Made by a program: the position numbers and the translations under genes
The notes under the pieces: generated by a model
Database searches by the model: none
What the model saw: only the letters and a program-made list of their open reading frames with translations
Told to the model about the DNA's origin: nothing
From: Gordionus sp. m RMFG-2023
Taxonomy: Eukaryota; Nematomorpha; Gordioida; Chordodea; Parachordodidae
Direction: 5' to 3'
NCBI RefSeq assembly: GCF_954871325.1
Contig: NC_088776.1
Location: 41,992,569 to 42,056,568, forward strand
Length of the DNA: 64,000 nucleotides
Part shown: piece after piece, positions 44,626 through 56,752 of the stretch
How the letters are laid out: every line of letters begins with the position of its first letter
Position numbering within the stretch: the first letter of the stretch is position 1

Positions 44626-47140
44626 TAAAAGCTGAAGTCAGTGAAGTAAGTAATTCACAGAAAAGGTGAAAGACAAAATCAAGAGGTAAAATTGAGAGAT
44701 GAAGAAATTAAATAACCTGAAAAAATTATGAGAGGTTTAGGTAGTTCGATTTAATTTTTAGTAGTTTTTTTATAGATTTTTTGTTTTTATTTAGCCTTAG
44801 GAATTGCTTCAAATTTAAGTTAAGATCCATTATGTCCTTCAAGGCTCTGTAGAACCATAATGTCTTATATTTGCAATATGTTTTCCCATTAAAGGAGTAT
44901 AACCAATTAATGGCATCAATAACAAGGCTATTGTTGCTATGATTTCTTAAAATATGGGCAAAGAAAGTAAGACGTTTCTTTTTTAAAGACACGTGAACCT
45001 GGGTATGGTTAGACTTCTTCCAAAGATTTTCATTTGAGATAATATTAGGGTAGAAGATTACATTTATTATTCTAAGTCATTTATTTACAAACGTTTGTAA
45101 TTTCCTAGTTTCGGTCTTGGTAATCTCCCATGTATCACCGCCATAAAAGAGAATCGGGATGATGGTTGAGTTGAAAATACAGAGTCTTGTGAAAACGGAT
45201 ATCTCTCTAGCTTTCCACAGTTTAAAAAATTTATAAAAAGCCGCCCTAGCATTTTGTAAACGAATTTTTAGTTCTTCTTTACAACTACCTTTATTGTCAA
45301 TGGTTACACCTAGATATTTAAAAGATTCTACCACCTTAACCAACTTTCCCCCCACCACCAAATTATTCAAAAGAGGCGCCTGGGACGAGGGCATTATCAC
45401 TGTTTTATCAAAGTTAATATCCAAGCCAACCTTAAGACTAAAGGAGTTTAATATAGCGATCAAATTTTGGGTTTCTTCCAAACTTTTTGTTATCAAAACT
45501 ATGTCGTCAGCATAAGATATCACCCTATTTTCCAAGAAAAAAGACTGACTGGAACTTAATTCTAAGAGATTCGCAGTAGCCAGCGTATCTACTATGATTT
45601 TATTCATAAGTATATTAAACAAAAGCGGGGAAAGAACACATCCTTGTTTTACCCCTTTTTTTGTCCTAAAAGATGGAGAAACCTTATTATTGATTTTTAA
45701 GGAGGCAAAAAGACTACTATAATGTGTTTTAAGGATCCTTATAATATTAGAGTCAATGCCACATTCGGTTAAAATCTTCCAAAGCGCATCATGGTTAACA
45801 TTATCAAAAGCACGTTTGAAGTCGATAAAAATAAAGTAAAAAGGTAATTTATACTTCTGACATTTCTGCATTATAATCTTTAAAGCTAATATTGGTTCGT
45901 TTATATTTCTACCTGGACGGTAAGCACGAATGTATTTAGACAAAAGGTTTGGTGTAGAGGAAAGAATGCGATTTTTTAAAAGAACCATAAAAACTTTTGA
46001 TGCAATAGACGTGAGAGCGATGGCTCTATAATCCTTGAATTTAGATGGATTTGGAATTTTCGGGAAGTTGCAAAAGATAGTCTTATTCCAATCCGCTGGC
46101 ATCATCCCAGTCAACCATATCTTGTTAAACAAAGGAAGTAAGAACCGAGAGATCGTTAAGGGAGCTGCTTTCAGATGTTCTCCTGTAATGTTATCTGTAC
46201 CCGGAGATTTATTATTCCTAAGCTTCTTAATAGCGGCCACAATTTCAGCCAATGAAAAGTTTGCGTCCAATTGTCCAACATTTTGACTAGTGGATGGGAT
46301 TAAGGTAGGCCTCCTAGAATCAAAGACTCCCATATAGTGGTCAAGCCATAACGCTATCTGTTCGTCGGGGTCAGTAATTAACCTATTATTATCCAGTCTT
46401 ATAGTTGGAAGTGTCTTGAACACTTTGGCTTTACAAAAATAGTTTAGTTTCTTGTAGGCGTCGAAAGTTCTATTTTCCCTCATATCCCTGTCTATCTCAA
46501 AAGCCTTTTTAGCAATATAGATCCTTCTATCTCTCCTTAGGAGTCTATGAATTGAGTTCCATAAGTGACCATCACGCTCACCTCGTAACTTGAGTTGAGC
46601 TATCATGCGAATGGTGTCATCGGATAGCCATTCCTGTCTTGGTGGAGAAATGTTGATGTTAGGGAGATGATTGTAGGCATCAAACAAGTTGTTTTTGAAA
46701 GACGCCCAACATTCTTCGACAGATTGAGACTCCGACGAGGATAAGAAAGTTGCCTCCCTATCATTTAAGAATAGATCGAGCTGTAGTTTGACTGCAGGGC
46801 GTTGCAGGTGTGTTGCATTTCTCTTCCAGGACAGGTATCTCGGCTGGGGTTGAAGAGAAGGACGCCGAGAGTTTCCCCATACATTTTTCACAGTAATACT
46901 GGCTCTGATTAATTTATGATCAGAAATATTTATATTTGGCATTACTTTTACATCGATAAACCAGCTATGGATGTTCGAGATGATAAAATCGATCTGAGAC
47001 TTGATATTATTTCTACTGAAGGTTAGGGTGTTTAATTCGCTGTGTGAAAAGAAAGTATTTTCGACCTTGAGGTTTATACTCCTGCACATCTCCAATAACT
47101 TTCTGCTGTCATCACTGTTTAATTGAGAGAGAGAAAATAT
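44626..47140 (-). mobile_element. RTE-type LINE, 5' truncated, almost open
   Basis: Read on the minus strand, the frame starts inside the endonuclease domain (NTFFSH..IDFIIS..ISDHKLIRASI) and covers the complete reverse transcriptase: KSPGTDNITGEHLK, FKDYRAIALTS, FIDFKRAFDNVNHD, GVKQGCVLSPLLFNI and the catalytic YADD at 45503-45514. The thumb (FKYLGVTIDNKG) and C-terminal region (KKKRLTFFAHILRNHSNN) follow, to 44726. Motif order and C-terminal block resemble the RTE clade. The frame is broken only once, by TGA at 45077-45079, where the copy at 62235 reads TGT. It is truncated at the 5' end, as usual for LINEs, and inserted next to the older LINE at 44050. Confidence 0.88.
45077..47095 (-). 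CDS. LINE ORF2-like protein: endonuclease remnant plus reverse transcriptase
   Basis: The 672-codon open stretch of the LINE reads from the last third of the endonuclease (ISDHK) through the RT to the RKLQTFVNK before the TGA stop. Fingers/palm blocks are all present: WNKTIFCNFPKIP, YRAIALTSIASKVF, AYRPGRNINEP, FIDFKRAFDNVNHDALWKIL, GVKQGCVLSP, YADDIVLITKSLEE, LDINFDKT. Another 117 codons in the same frame continue past the stop to 44726. The true protein would start well upstream of 47095; the first Met here is arbitrary. It has no link with the host genes. Confidence 0.85.
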   Translation of the reverse strand: MEMCRSINLKVENTFFSHSELNTLTFSRNNIKSQIDFIISNIHSWFIDVKVMPNINISDHKLIRASITVKNVWGNSRRPSLQPQPRYLSWKRNATHLQRPAVKLQLDLFLNDREATFLSSSESQSVEECWASFKNNLFDAYNHLPNINISPPRQEWLSDDTIRMIAQLKLRGERDGHLWNSIHRLLRRDRRIYIAKKAFEIDRDMRENRTFDAYKKLNYFCKAKVFKTLPTIRLDNNRLITDPDEQIALWLDHYMGVFDSRRPTLIPSTSQNVGQLDANFSLAEIVAAIKKLRNNKSPGTDNITGEHLKAAPLTISRFLLPLFNKIWLTGMMPADWNKTIFCNFPKIPNPSKFKDYRAIALTSIASKVFMVLLKNRILSSTPNLLSKYIRAYRPGRNINEPILALKIIMQKCQKYKLPFYFIFIDFKRAFDNVNHDALWKILTECGIDSNIIRILKTHYSSLFASLKINNKVSPSFRTKKGVKQGCVLSPLLFNILMNKIIVDTLATANLLELSSSQSFFLENRVISYADDIVLITKSLEETQNLIAILNSFSLKVGLDINFDKTVIMPSSQAPLLNNLVVGGKLVKVVESFKYLGVTIDNKGSCKEELKIRLQNARAAFYKFFKLWKAREISVFTRLCIFNSTIIPILFYGGDTWEITKTETRKLQTFVNK

Positions 47141-47820
47141 AATGAATAAACAAAATTAAATGAATGCGCGTTACATAAATTAAAACATAATACTATTCAA
47201 TAACCAAAATATATAATATTTTAATTTATTAATTTCTATAATATAATATTGAATATAAATCAAAATAAGACTGCCATAGAGAACGAAACATTAATTATAG
47301 AATTCAAAAAATATAATTTATTATATACATTCATTTTAAATATTAATTAATATAAACAAGGCAATAGATTAAAATTTTATTTTTAAAATTTAAATATAAA
47401 TATAATATTTTAATGGAATGGGTAAAATTACTATAATATTAATTTTCTTAAAATAATGATAAAAATTTTGTTTTGGGGATTAGTATATGAGTATATTAAT
47501 AAAACAAAAATAATTCTTATTAGGAAAGTCGCGTCTAATATTTTAAAATAAATCAGACCGGGTTCGGTCGGGCCTTCAAATTTTTTTAAATATATCAATT
47601 TTATATTAAATTTTTTATGTAAAATAAAAATATTTTATTTATAAAAACTAGACGCCATATAACATATATCTTTTATTTTGAGTAATTATAAAAATGAATT
47701 TCTATATTTAAATAAATTCGGGCCAGGTCGACCAAACTTTTTAAAAATAATTTCGGGCAGGGCTTGGCTTGAAAAATTAGGTCCGATGCAGATCACTAAT
47801 TCTTAGTGCAAATGCAATAT
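47141..47820. mobile_element. AT-rich spacer with hAT-type CGGGC end
   Basis: 47141-47520 shows nothing. At 47545-47810 CGGGTTCGGTCGGGCC and TTCGGGCAGGGCTTGG look like hAT subterminal repeats; the right end, inward TTAGTGATCTGCATCGG, fits a hAT terminus. There is no ORF. Confidence 0.4.
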
Positions 47821-47929
47821 TTTTATTAAAAATGGTATAATATATAAATAATATAACCAAGAATTCATTATAATCACGTTTTGAATATAAAAATTTTATG
47901 ACTAAGATCATATTATAATAAAACAATTT

Positions 47930-48540
47930 TTTAATTTGAATTTATAAAGAGAATTCTACTTTTCTTTGAGATTTGACTAATTCATCAAGAATAATTTCCT
48001 TATAATTATTTAATATTGCAAATCTATTTAAACGGCTTTTACCGGTGCTATATCTTAAATAGGTTTTTAACATTTTTGAAGTTGAAAAAGACCTTTCATA
48101 AGTGCAAGACAGGTACTAATTGATAAGGTAAATAATTAATAATGTTTTGATATTAGGCAGGGAATCTAAATGCAATTACACATGGAAAGGGCATGCAGAG
48201 GATTTTTTGGTCTCAAGGAATATTCTATTCTATCAAATTTTTTATACCAAAATTCGACATCACAAAGTAATTTATCATACGATCCCGATAATTCATCAGA
48301 ATAAAACTGAGATTTTCTAAATATCCTCTCGCGTTTCAAGTGTATTTAGACTCAACCGGCATTGAAATAAAAATGTATCAATAAGAAGAGTAAAAATATT
48401 TATTTTATAAAAATCCTCAATCGAAGATGCATCAATATTTAAGCGATTGAACCCTCTAGAAACTACTCTAGGTTTAAAAATTTTAATCCCAAACATATTA
48501 GCGATCACCTTTACTTTCTCTTAAATTAAATTATTTTTCT
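47930..48540 (-). mobile_element. TTF/ZMYM-type hAT fragment
   Basis: The minus strand at 48317-48508 reads ANMFGIKIFKPRVVSRG, IEDFYKINIFTLLIDTFLFQ and near 47940-48110 the end of the dimerisation domain with LNTLETRE. The same segments occur at 57180-57964, so it is a second copy of that family with internal loss. Confidence 0.7.
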
Positions 48541-48769
48541 TTTATTTAAAAATTATAAAAAAAAATTTAAAACTTGGCAGAGCTATTAGTAATTTCACCT
48601 CACTTTTACAAATAATTCCGCCTACTTCACGCTTCTCAAATAAATAGATATAAATCGGTTATGGTGAGTGATACGGATATCGGGTTTTGAGAATATTAAA
48701 GCATAAATTCAATACTAAATAATTGCTAAGTTTTAGAAAATGATCTTTTTTATTTAATGTTTTGGCAAA

Positions 48770-49045
48770 GTGCCAACACTTTCATATTTTGCTCATAGCT
48801 CACAAGCGGTTTATTCTCCTTATATCCGGATAGAAGTGCAATTAAGACACTAAACAATGGCATAACTTTTGTTAATTGCAGCTCAAATCGTTCTGCCAAT
48901 TTAAAAATTTCACACTTTCCTTATTTTGCTCATTACTCAAGAACGGTTCATTCTGCTCGTGTTCGGATAGAACTGCAATTAAGACTCTAAATAATGGCAT
49001 AACTTTTGTCAATTGCACCTCAAGTCGTTCTGCCAATTTCACAGG
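48770..49045. repeat. two tandem ~137-bp units
   Basis: TTTTGCTCAT..., CGGATAGAA(G/C)TGCAATTAAGAC, 'AATGGCATAACTTTTGT' and TCGTTCTGCCAATTT occur twice, 137 bp apart. No function is evident. Confidence 0.75.
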
Positions 49046-49079
49046 CCTAAAAAATTTAATAGGATTCATTTATTTACAG

Positions 49080-49985
49080 TGTCTTCCTGCTAAAAGCAAT
49101 ACTAATTGCATTCTAAAGCAACTTAATGAGCTATTAATTCAACGAATATAAAGCCAGGCATATGATAGGGCAAACGTTGTTTCTGGCCGAAATGAAGGAG
49201 TGCAAACCCTACTTCAAAAAAAATTATATAAATTCCTAAAACCACATGTTGCATCTTGTGGTTCAAAAATGGTATAATAATTCTATTAATTTTTTTAATT
49301 TAACCATTGCGTTGTATTATTCTTTAGGCGCTTTAGCATATCCAGTAAATATGCGATTTTGAGGCTATTGGTGAAATATTATTTACTTTTCTAATAAAAC
49401 TCTTAATTCAATGGTTTCCACTCATGAGTCAGTCGAGGCCCCTGGTCTTTTATCTTGCGTTAATGTAAATTACCTTATACTAGCCATTATAATTTATGAA
49501 ATATAATAACAATAGATCCACTAAATAAGTAACTACAGTCAGTAGGTACTAATCTAGTGGTTGCTAAAATTATATTGATTCCACTATCAATTTATTAAAA
49601 AATAAAAGAAGCGATAATTCTTTTGATTTGATAAGAATTAATGTAAAACTTTTAGCAAAATTTAATCCCACTCCCCAATCATTAATGGTACGTAAAACGC
49701 CTATAAATTTTCGATATTTTTTAGTCGAGACTAAATTACAATTTGATTGTGAAAAGACTCCAATTGGCGTTCTTTAAAAAGAAATTTTATTAAATTATTG
49801 ATTACTTCATGTTGATTATTTTTTAGATAGATTTACACAAGATGACTTTAATCTTCTATCATGTTTTAATACATTGTCCCCCTTTGACCCTGATTATTTT
49901 ATATCGGATAAAATGGCCTGATTAGAATCAATATTAAACTTAAATATGGAAACATTACATCATGAAATGAAAATAGCTAAAGAAA
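49080..49985 (+). mobile_element. second TTF-type hAT fragment
   Basis: Plus-strand pieces QAYDRANVVSGRNEGVQTLL (about 49155-49215) and, near 49820-49980, FLDRFTQDDFNLLSCFNTLS, LNLNMETLHHEMKIAKEN. These are typical of hAT transposases with a TTF/DUF4371-like N-terminus. Frames are broken and no ends were found. Confidence 0.6.
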
Positions 49986-50027
49986 ATTCTTTACGTTTTT
50001 TTTTCATCATACATATGTTGTATGTTT
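49986..50027. mobile_element. left stump of a CAGGGTTTCCC palindromic element
   Basis: AATTCTTTACGTTTTTTTTT and CATCATACATAT correspond to the inner arm of the element at 7912-9650 (same phrase near 8480 and 8650). The outer left arm is missing; the right half continues at 54633 beyond the TTAA palindrome. Confidence 0.55.
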
Positions 50028-50874
50028 TTAAAGGGATCATAACTATCCGGGATCTTCCCGGGATTTAAAGGTATCCCTTTAAAATTTCAATTTTTTAAAG
50101 GATAAAGAACTTTACGGCATTATCATGTTTGAACCATGATATAGAAAAATCTTATTTTAAAAAGCGTTTTCCACGCGTTTCGTTTTTTAATTTTATTGTT
50201 ATTTATTAATTTTCAATGTTGTTTTTTTGGCCTTATGAAATATAGCTAATCAAAAGATCTATTTAACTGGAAGTCAATCTCTCCCATCAATCGATAGCTA
50301 ACCAAAAGATCTATTCAACTGGAAGTCAATCTCTCCCCCATAATGGGCGGATCTAGGTCTTGGGGGGTCAGAAATATTTTTATCAACACAAAATATCGAT
50401 ATGGGTATCAAATAAAAGCTAATTTTAATATGGTTTGACTGAAAGTCTTCATTCTTGGTATGGATGGGTATAATTTGGTCTGAGGGTGGGGGGGGGGGAG
50501 GTGTATGGAGGGAGGGTATAAAAAATAATTTTTTGATATGGGTAACAAATAAAAGTTAATTTTAATATCGTTTTACTGAAAGTCTTTATTCTTGGTCTTG
50601 ATGGGTATGACTTGGTCTGGGGGGTAAAGGTGGAGGAGGGGGGAGGGGGGGGGGGTAAAAAATATTTTTTTTGGATATGGGTATCAAATAAAAGCTAATA
50701 AAAATATTTTTTATTGTAATAATAACATGAAAGGCGGGTATAGGTCTTGGGAGGTCAGGAATATTTTTATCTCCACAAAATATCGATATGAGTATCAAAT
50801 AAAAGCTAATTTAAATATCTTTAGATTGAAATTATTCATTTTTTGTCTTGATGAGTATGACTGTCAGGCCCTCA

Positions 50875-53530
50875 CATTGGCGTACGCAACGGGGGGGCAG
50901 GGGACAAATTCCCCCCCCCCAAGCCAAAATGCAGATGCCGGACATATTTTTCAAAAATATTATTTTTATATTTTATTATAATTATTCATATCTATTTCTT
51001 TTTAAATTTTTATATTATTACCTTTTTCATTTACTAATTTACTTTATCAATTAATTTCATTTTCAAGTTTTCCTTGTGGCGTAATATTTATTTATTATTT
51101 TTAAATTTCCAGGTATTATAATTTTCAAATTTCTAGTCATGGATATTAGACTTTTTTTTAAAAAACGCTGAAGGTGAAAAGCATGCCAAAAATCAAAAAA
51201 GTATAGTATGATAATTTAATAAACAAAATATGTGAACTGATGATTTCCTCAAAAGAATCAATTCAAAAGGGGGATATGATTCCCATTTCATCAATAATTG
51301 ATAAAAATAGGGTTAAAATTGCAAAAGAAAATAGAGGCAAGATAAAACTAACTATTGAGGTTATTTTATATTGTGGCTTGCAAGGCCTAGCACTTCGTGG
51401 CCACAAGGATTCAGGAAGCTTATATTTTAATAATAATGATAACGAAGGTAATTTCCGTGGATTTTTAAATTTAAAGCATTAGGAGATCCTCATTTTAGAA
51501 AAATTGATTGTTGAAATCAATTCTGCCCCATGCTTCTCAATTTTGGCAGATGAGACCACGGACATTGCTGGCATTGAGCAGATGTCGTTGTGTGCGCGAT
51601 ATGTAGATACTCATAAAAACATTATCAAGGAAATGTTTCTCCAATTTATTCCTGTTTCAAGCATGACTGGGTCTGCTTTAGCTGGTGTAATATTTGTGAA
51701 TCTTAAAAAATTAAAAGTAATAATTAATCTTATTATATAATTATTTTAAAAAATATAGCTAAATATAAATATGATACGTGGGCAAGGGTATGATGGAGCA
51801 CGTGCAATGAGTGGACAATTCAATGGGCTTCAGGCATTTTAAAAAAAATGCCCAACAGCTATATATGTCTACAGTGCTGCCCATTCACTCAACTTAGCAA
51901 TATCGGATTCATGTTCTTTACCATTGATATCAAATTGCTTAGGTTTTTAATTATTAAATTAAATTTTTTATATTTATATCAGGTAAAATATCTAGCATAT
52001 ATGAGATGTTTAGATACCCCAAGCGTCAAAATATTTTGAACAGAATTATATCTGAAACTCCTTGACCAACAAGGAGAAAAAAATTGCAAAAAGCTTGTCC
52101 AACAAGATGGAGTCTTTGACATCAAGCAGTAACAGCTTTTATCGAGTTAGAAGAGCCGATTATTAATGCTCTTATAGAAATATTACAATGTCTGAAAAAG
52201 ATATTTCTTCAGAAGCAAGCAAGTTACTGGATTCAATACTTATACCAAGTTTTTTTTTCGCATTAGAATGTATTAATAAATTATTTAATTATACAACTAT
52301 TTTATGGAATACTTTTCAAAAACCTGATATTGATTTGATTGAGATGATGAGAATAGCAGAGACAATTTTATTAGAACTCAAAGAAATTAGAGCTAATGCT
52401 GATGAGGAATTTCATATTTTATATGTTAATGTTGAATCAAAAGCAGAGCTATACGAGTTCAATATTTGTCTCCCTCGACTTACAGTAAGGCAAACTTATC
52501 GTCCAAATATTAATATAGGGTCAATAGAAGAATATTATAAAATAAATGTCTTTATACCTCTTTTGGATACATTTATAACCCAAGTAAATGAAAGGTTTTT
52601 AATTTATCAAGAAACACTTATCAATCTGCAGATATTACTTCCGCAAAAGCTCTCTGAACCTTTTTTAGATGGTGATAGAAAAAAAATAAAATATTTGGAA
52701 TATTTTTATCATGAAGACATTAATGTATCTCATGATGCTTTATTAGCTGAATGCCAACTATGGTATAAAAGATTAACTATGGTTGATATAGTCCCAAAAA
52801 ATGCTATGATGCTTTGCATCATTTCAAACATCTTTTAGATTATTTTCCCAATATATTGAAATTATTATATATATTAGCAACTCTTCCCATTAGGACTGCA
52901 ACTAATGAGAGAACATTCTCTTCTTTAAGAAGATTCGTACCTAAGAAGTACAACTTCTGAAAGTAGGTTGAATGGTCTGGCCCTTTTGAATATTCATAGG
53001 CATTTGACGCCAAACAGGGATGAGATAATTAAAAAATTAGCTCCCTCCCAACGAAGATTGGATTTTACATTATAAAAATATAATGTTTCTATAATATTTT
53101 TTTGTGCTATCATTTTTTGTCTTATATATTTTTCTTTTACATAAAAAATATAATTATTCATATTTCCAACATTTAGATTTTTTATACTTTAAAATTTTAA
53201 AAGCTCAAAAAAATTTAAATTTCTATTATGGATTATTTATTTTATAGTCATCATATCCTGGTTATATCCACTTAATATTTTATAATTCAGATTTATTTAA
53301 AGTATTTATATGCCGCCGGTTATATTCGTTTAATATTTTTTAAATCAAATTTATTTTTATATATCGGTTTATAGATTTAATTTTTTATAATTCATATTAA
53401 TTTAAATTTGTATATTAGAAATAGTTATTAGTCCTAATAAATTTATGCTTGATATTTTTAAATAACAATAATTTTATTTTAAAAAATTTTAATTATCCCC
53501 CCTCACACCAAATTCCTGCGTACGCTACTG
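50875..53530 (+). mobile_element. 2.66-kb TTF-type hAT with perfect 8-bp duplication
   Basis: Left end CATTGGCGTACGCAACGGGG, right end inward CAGTAGCGTACGCAGGAATT; GGCCCTCA at 50867-50874 and 53531-53538. It inserted in the TTAA palindrome, whose sequence resumes on both sides. The plus-strand transposase is recognisable throughout. Confidence 0.92.
51240..53075 (+). pseudogene. hAT transposase (TTF/ZMYM1-like), broken
   Basis: From N to C: GLALRGHKDSGSLYFNNNDN (51370-51440), FSILADETTDIAGIEQMSLC (catalytic Asp region, 51537-51600), GQGYDGARAMSGQFNGLQ (51785), AAHSLNLAIS, a 216-residue open piece at 52188-52838 (helical insertion, KINVFIPLLDTFITQ) and the dimerisation domain LATLPIRTATNERTFSSLRR (about 52880-52935). 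Introduced stops and frame changes split it in five or so pieces, so it needs another copy's transposase to move. Confidence 0.8.
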
Positions 53531-54632
53531 GGCCCTCAACATATTAACAAAATGTCTAGTTGGATAGAATTTACAGAAATAAAAGAGAATGTAGATAAAA
53601 CAATTTTTTAAATCTTTTTTCGGTTCCAATCCTGAACTTGAAATATATAATTTGCAGTGTTCTATATTTAGCGCGTTATTCCATAACTATTTTTTTTAGT
53701 ATTGATAGCTTTAGTGTGCTACATTTTTTTAAAAAGAGCTCGTTACTAAATAAATAGCAAAAATTATTATAAAAATTTTATTAATTCTAAAATCATAATC
53801 TTTTTATTTTATCTGTACCAAAATTATTTTCATTATCAATGTCTACTGTCGACATTTAAAAAAAATTTTTTTTAAAAAATATATTTAACAATGCATATTT
53901 TTAAATGTAAATTTAACTAAATAAAATAAAAAGATTATGATTTTAGAATTAATTATAAAATTATTATAATAATTTTTGCTATTTATTTAGTAACGAGCTC
54001 TTTTTAAAAAAATGTAGCACGCTAAAGCTATCGATACTAAAAAAAATAGCTATGGAACAACGCGCTAAATATAGAACACTGCAAATTATATATTTCAAGT
54101 TCAGGATTGGAACCGAAAAAAGATTTAAAAAATTGTTTTATCTTCATTCTCTTTTATTTCTGTATATTCTATCCAACTAAACATTTTGTTAATATGTTGA
54201 GGGCCTGACAGTCATACCCATCAAGACAAAAAATGAATAATTGGAATCTAAAGATATTTAAATTAGCTTTTATTTGATACCCATATCGATATTTTGTGCT
54301 GATAAAAATATTCCTGACCTCCCAAGACCTAGACCCGCCTTCTATGAATGATTACTATTTTTACAATAAAAAAATATTTTTATTAGCTTTTATTTAATAC
54401 CCATATCAATTAGACATATCTTATTTCATAAGGCCAAAAAAAACAACATTGAAAATTAATGAATAACAATATAAAAAACAAAACGCGTGGAAAACGCTTT
54501 TTTAAAAAGATTCTTCTATATCATGGTTCAAACGTAATAATACCGTAAAGTTCTTTATCCTTTAAAAAATTGAAATTTTAAAGGGATCCCTTTAAATCCC
54601 GTGAAAATCCCGGATAGTTATGATCCCTTTAA

Positions 54633-55120
54633 AAATTACGACATATGTATGATGGAAAAAAAACGTAAAGAATTGTTAAAAAAATTGACCTAAGATACAA
54701 ATAAAGTAAAGATATCGCAAAAAGTTAGAAATAAAATAAGAAGGAATGACAAAAATAAATAAAAATTGAAGAAAAATTGAAAAATTTATAATTTTTTTTT
54801 AAAAAATTACGATTTTCAATTTTTGAATGGGAATTTTCCTTTTTTGATTGACACTTTTTCTTTTTTTGGGGAATTTTCCTTTTTCGATCGACACTTTTTT
54901 TTTGATTGGACCTCTTCCTTTTTGATTGAACCTTTTCCTTTTTTGTTTGACACTTTTCCTTTTTGATCGGACTTTTTCCTTTCTTTTTGGGAATTTTCCT
55001 TTTTTGATTGACACTTTTCCTTTTTTGATTGAACCTTTTCCTTTTTTGATCGGACATTTTCATGACTGAAACTTTTCCTTTTTTGATTGGGACTTTTCCT
55101 TTTTTAAATGGGAAACCCTG
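54633..55120. mobile_element. right half of a CAGGGTTTCCC palindromic element
   Basis: It ends GGGAAACCCTG followed by TA at 55121, and bears ~17 tandem units like TTTTCCTTTTTTGATTG (54830-55105). The Lys-rich reading frames here (54725-55156) are translations of this minisatellite. Confidence 0.7.
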
Positions 55121-55489
55121 TAATAAATTCTGATAAGTTAACAACATGGTTGTCATAGCTATGACTGTAAATTAACCAACATCTATTATTTGTGTGGCTA
55201 TGTAATTTAAGATTATTACAATTACTCTATTTTAGATGAGCAATAATGGTCAACTCTGTAGTCGTTTATATATCACTAAAAATGGAAGACTATCTTTTAG
55301 AAATATAATATCTCACAATAATTTTCTCGATTACTTATCTAGCTTCCATCATGTCATATAAGAGGAAGCTCTAATCACCATAGTGTTTTATCATTTGGAT
55401 TGGTCGTTTATACTCTCTTCTTCAAGAATTGTTATTTTGTTCCCGAGGAAAAAAGAATTTTTTTTAAAATTATATGTTTTTTACCTAGT

Positions 55490-56752
55490 TAAAAGTTAAT
55501 GATACTAGCAAGATGGTCTAAAACCGTTAGGTCTAGTAATAAATTGGCACTGCCATTATATTTTACTCCACGAGGAAAAAATTTATATTAGGCCTAGTTA
55601 AAATTATTGATACTAGAAAGATGTTCTTAAACCTTTAGGTCTTGTTATGAATTGGCTTGGCACTGCTGTTTTTACTCCACAAGAAAAATTATAAATTTTT
55701 TTAAGACATTGTTTTGAACTTATCTAAATGTTTATGCTATTAGGAAGATGTTCTAAAACCTTTGGGTTTAGTAATTAATTGGCACTGCCATTATATTTTA
55801 CATATAAAAAAATAAATTGAGAAAATTTTTTGAAAATTTATCTTAAGCCTAGTTAAAAGTTTTTGATACTAGAAATATGTTCTTAAACCTTTGGGTCTTG
55901 TAATAAATTGGCCATGTTAATATATTCAACTTCACGAGAAAAAAAATTATAATTTTTTTAAGACGGTTTTCAATCCTTGTTAAATGTTTATAAAATATAA
56001 GATGTTTTAAACCTTTGGGTCTAGTAATTAATAGGCACTGCTATTACCATTTACTCCACAAGGAAAAAATAAATTGTGAAAATCTTTTAAAAATTTATCT
56101 TAAGCCTAGTTAAAAGTTTTTGATACTAGAAAAATGTTCTTAAACCTTTGGGTCTTGTAATAAATTGGCACTGCTGTTATATTTTACTCCACGAGGAAAA
56201 AAAATTGTCAATTTTCTTTTAAGACTTTGAAACCTAGTTAAATGTTTATGATATTAAGAAGATGTTCTAAAAATTTTTGGGTCTAGTAATTAATTGGCAC
56301 TGCCATTATATTTTACTCCATAAGGAAAAAATAAATTGTGAAAATTTTTTAAAAATTTATCTTAAGTCTAATTAAAAGTTTTGATATAAGAAAGATGTTC
56401 TTAAATCTTTGGGTCTTGTAATTGGCACTGTTGTTATATTTTCCTCCATGAGGAAAAAAATTTATGAATTTTTTAAGACGTTGTTTTAAACCTAGTTAAT
56501 TGTTTATGATATTAGGAAAATGTTCTGAAACCTTTAGGTCAAAAAATAAATTTGCACTGTATTTTACTCCACAAGGAAAAAATAAATTGTGAAAATTTTT
56601 TAAAAATTTATCTTAAGCCTAGTTAAAAGTTTTTGATACTAGAAAGATGTTCTTAAACCTTTGGGTCTTATAATAAATTGACACTGCTGTTACATTTTAC
56701 TCCACAAGGAAAAAATTGTGAATTTTTTTAAGATGTTGTTATAAACCTAGTT
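55490..56752. repeat. ~128-bp satellite, left block
   Basis: About ten tandem units, each with 'TTCTAAACCTTTGGGTCT', AATTGGCACTGC, ATTTTACTCCACGAGG and CCTAGTTAAAAGTTTTTGA. Spacing of the CCTTTGGGTCT block is 107-136 bp, mostly near 128. Two variants alternate in part (GGTCTTG..GCTGTT and GGTCTAG..GCCATT), giving a ~257-bp dimer. The block continues at 58497 after the hAT. Confidence 0.85.

Larger units (their letters stand above)
50032..54628. mobile_element. TTAA-flanked palindromic element with a hAT inside
   Basis: Starts AGGGATCATAACTATCCGGG and ends with its inverse; TTAA sits at 50028-50031 and 54629-54632. Without the hAT it is about 1.93 kb and inverted nearly end to end: AACATATTAACAAAATGTC, GCAGTGTTCTATATTTAGCGC and others recur in reverse, with the centre near 53870. 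The left arm holds three imperfect ~155-180-bp units with GGGTATCAAATAAAAGCTAAT (in part) and G-rich tracts (50341-50860). TTAA targets are used by piggyBac and Kolobok elements; there is no transposase, so it is non-autonomous. Confidence 0.8.

Noticed and set aside
50586-50798. Proline-rich ORF (minus strand)
   Set aside because: The prolines come from the GGGGAGG homopolymer-rich tract; no other sign of coding.
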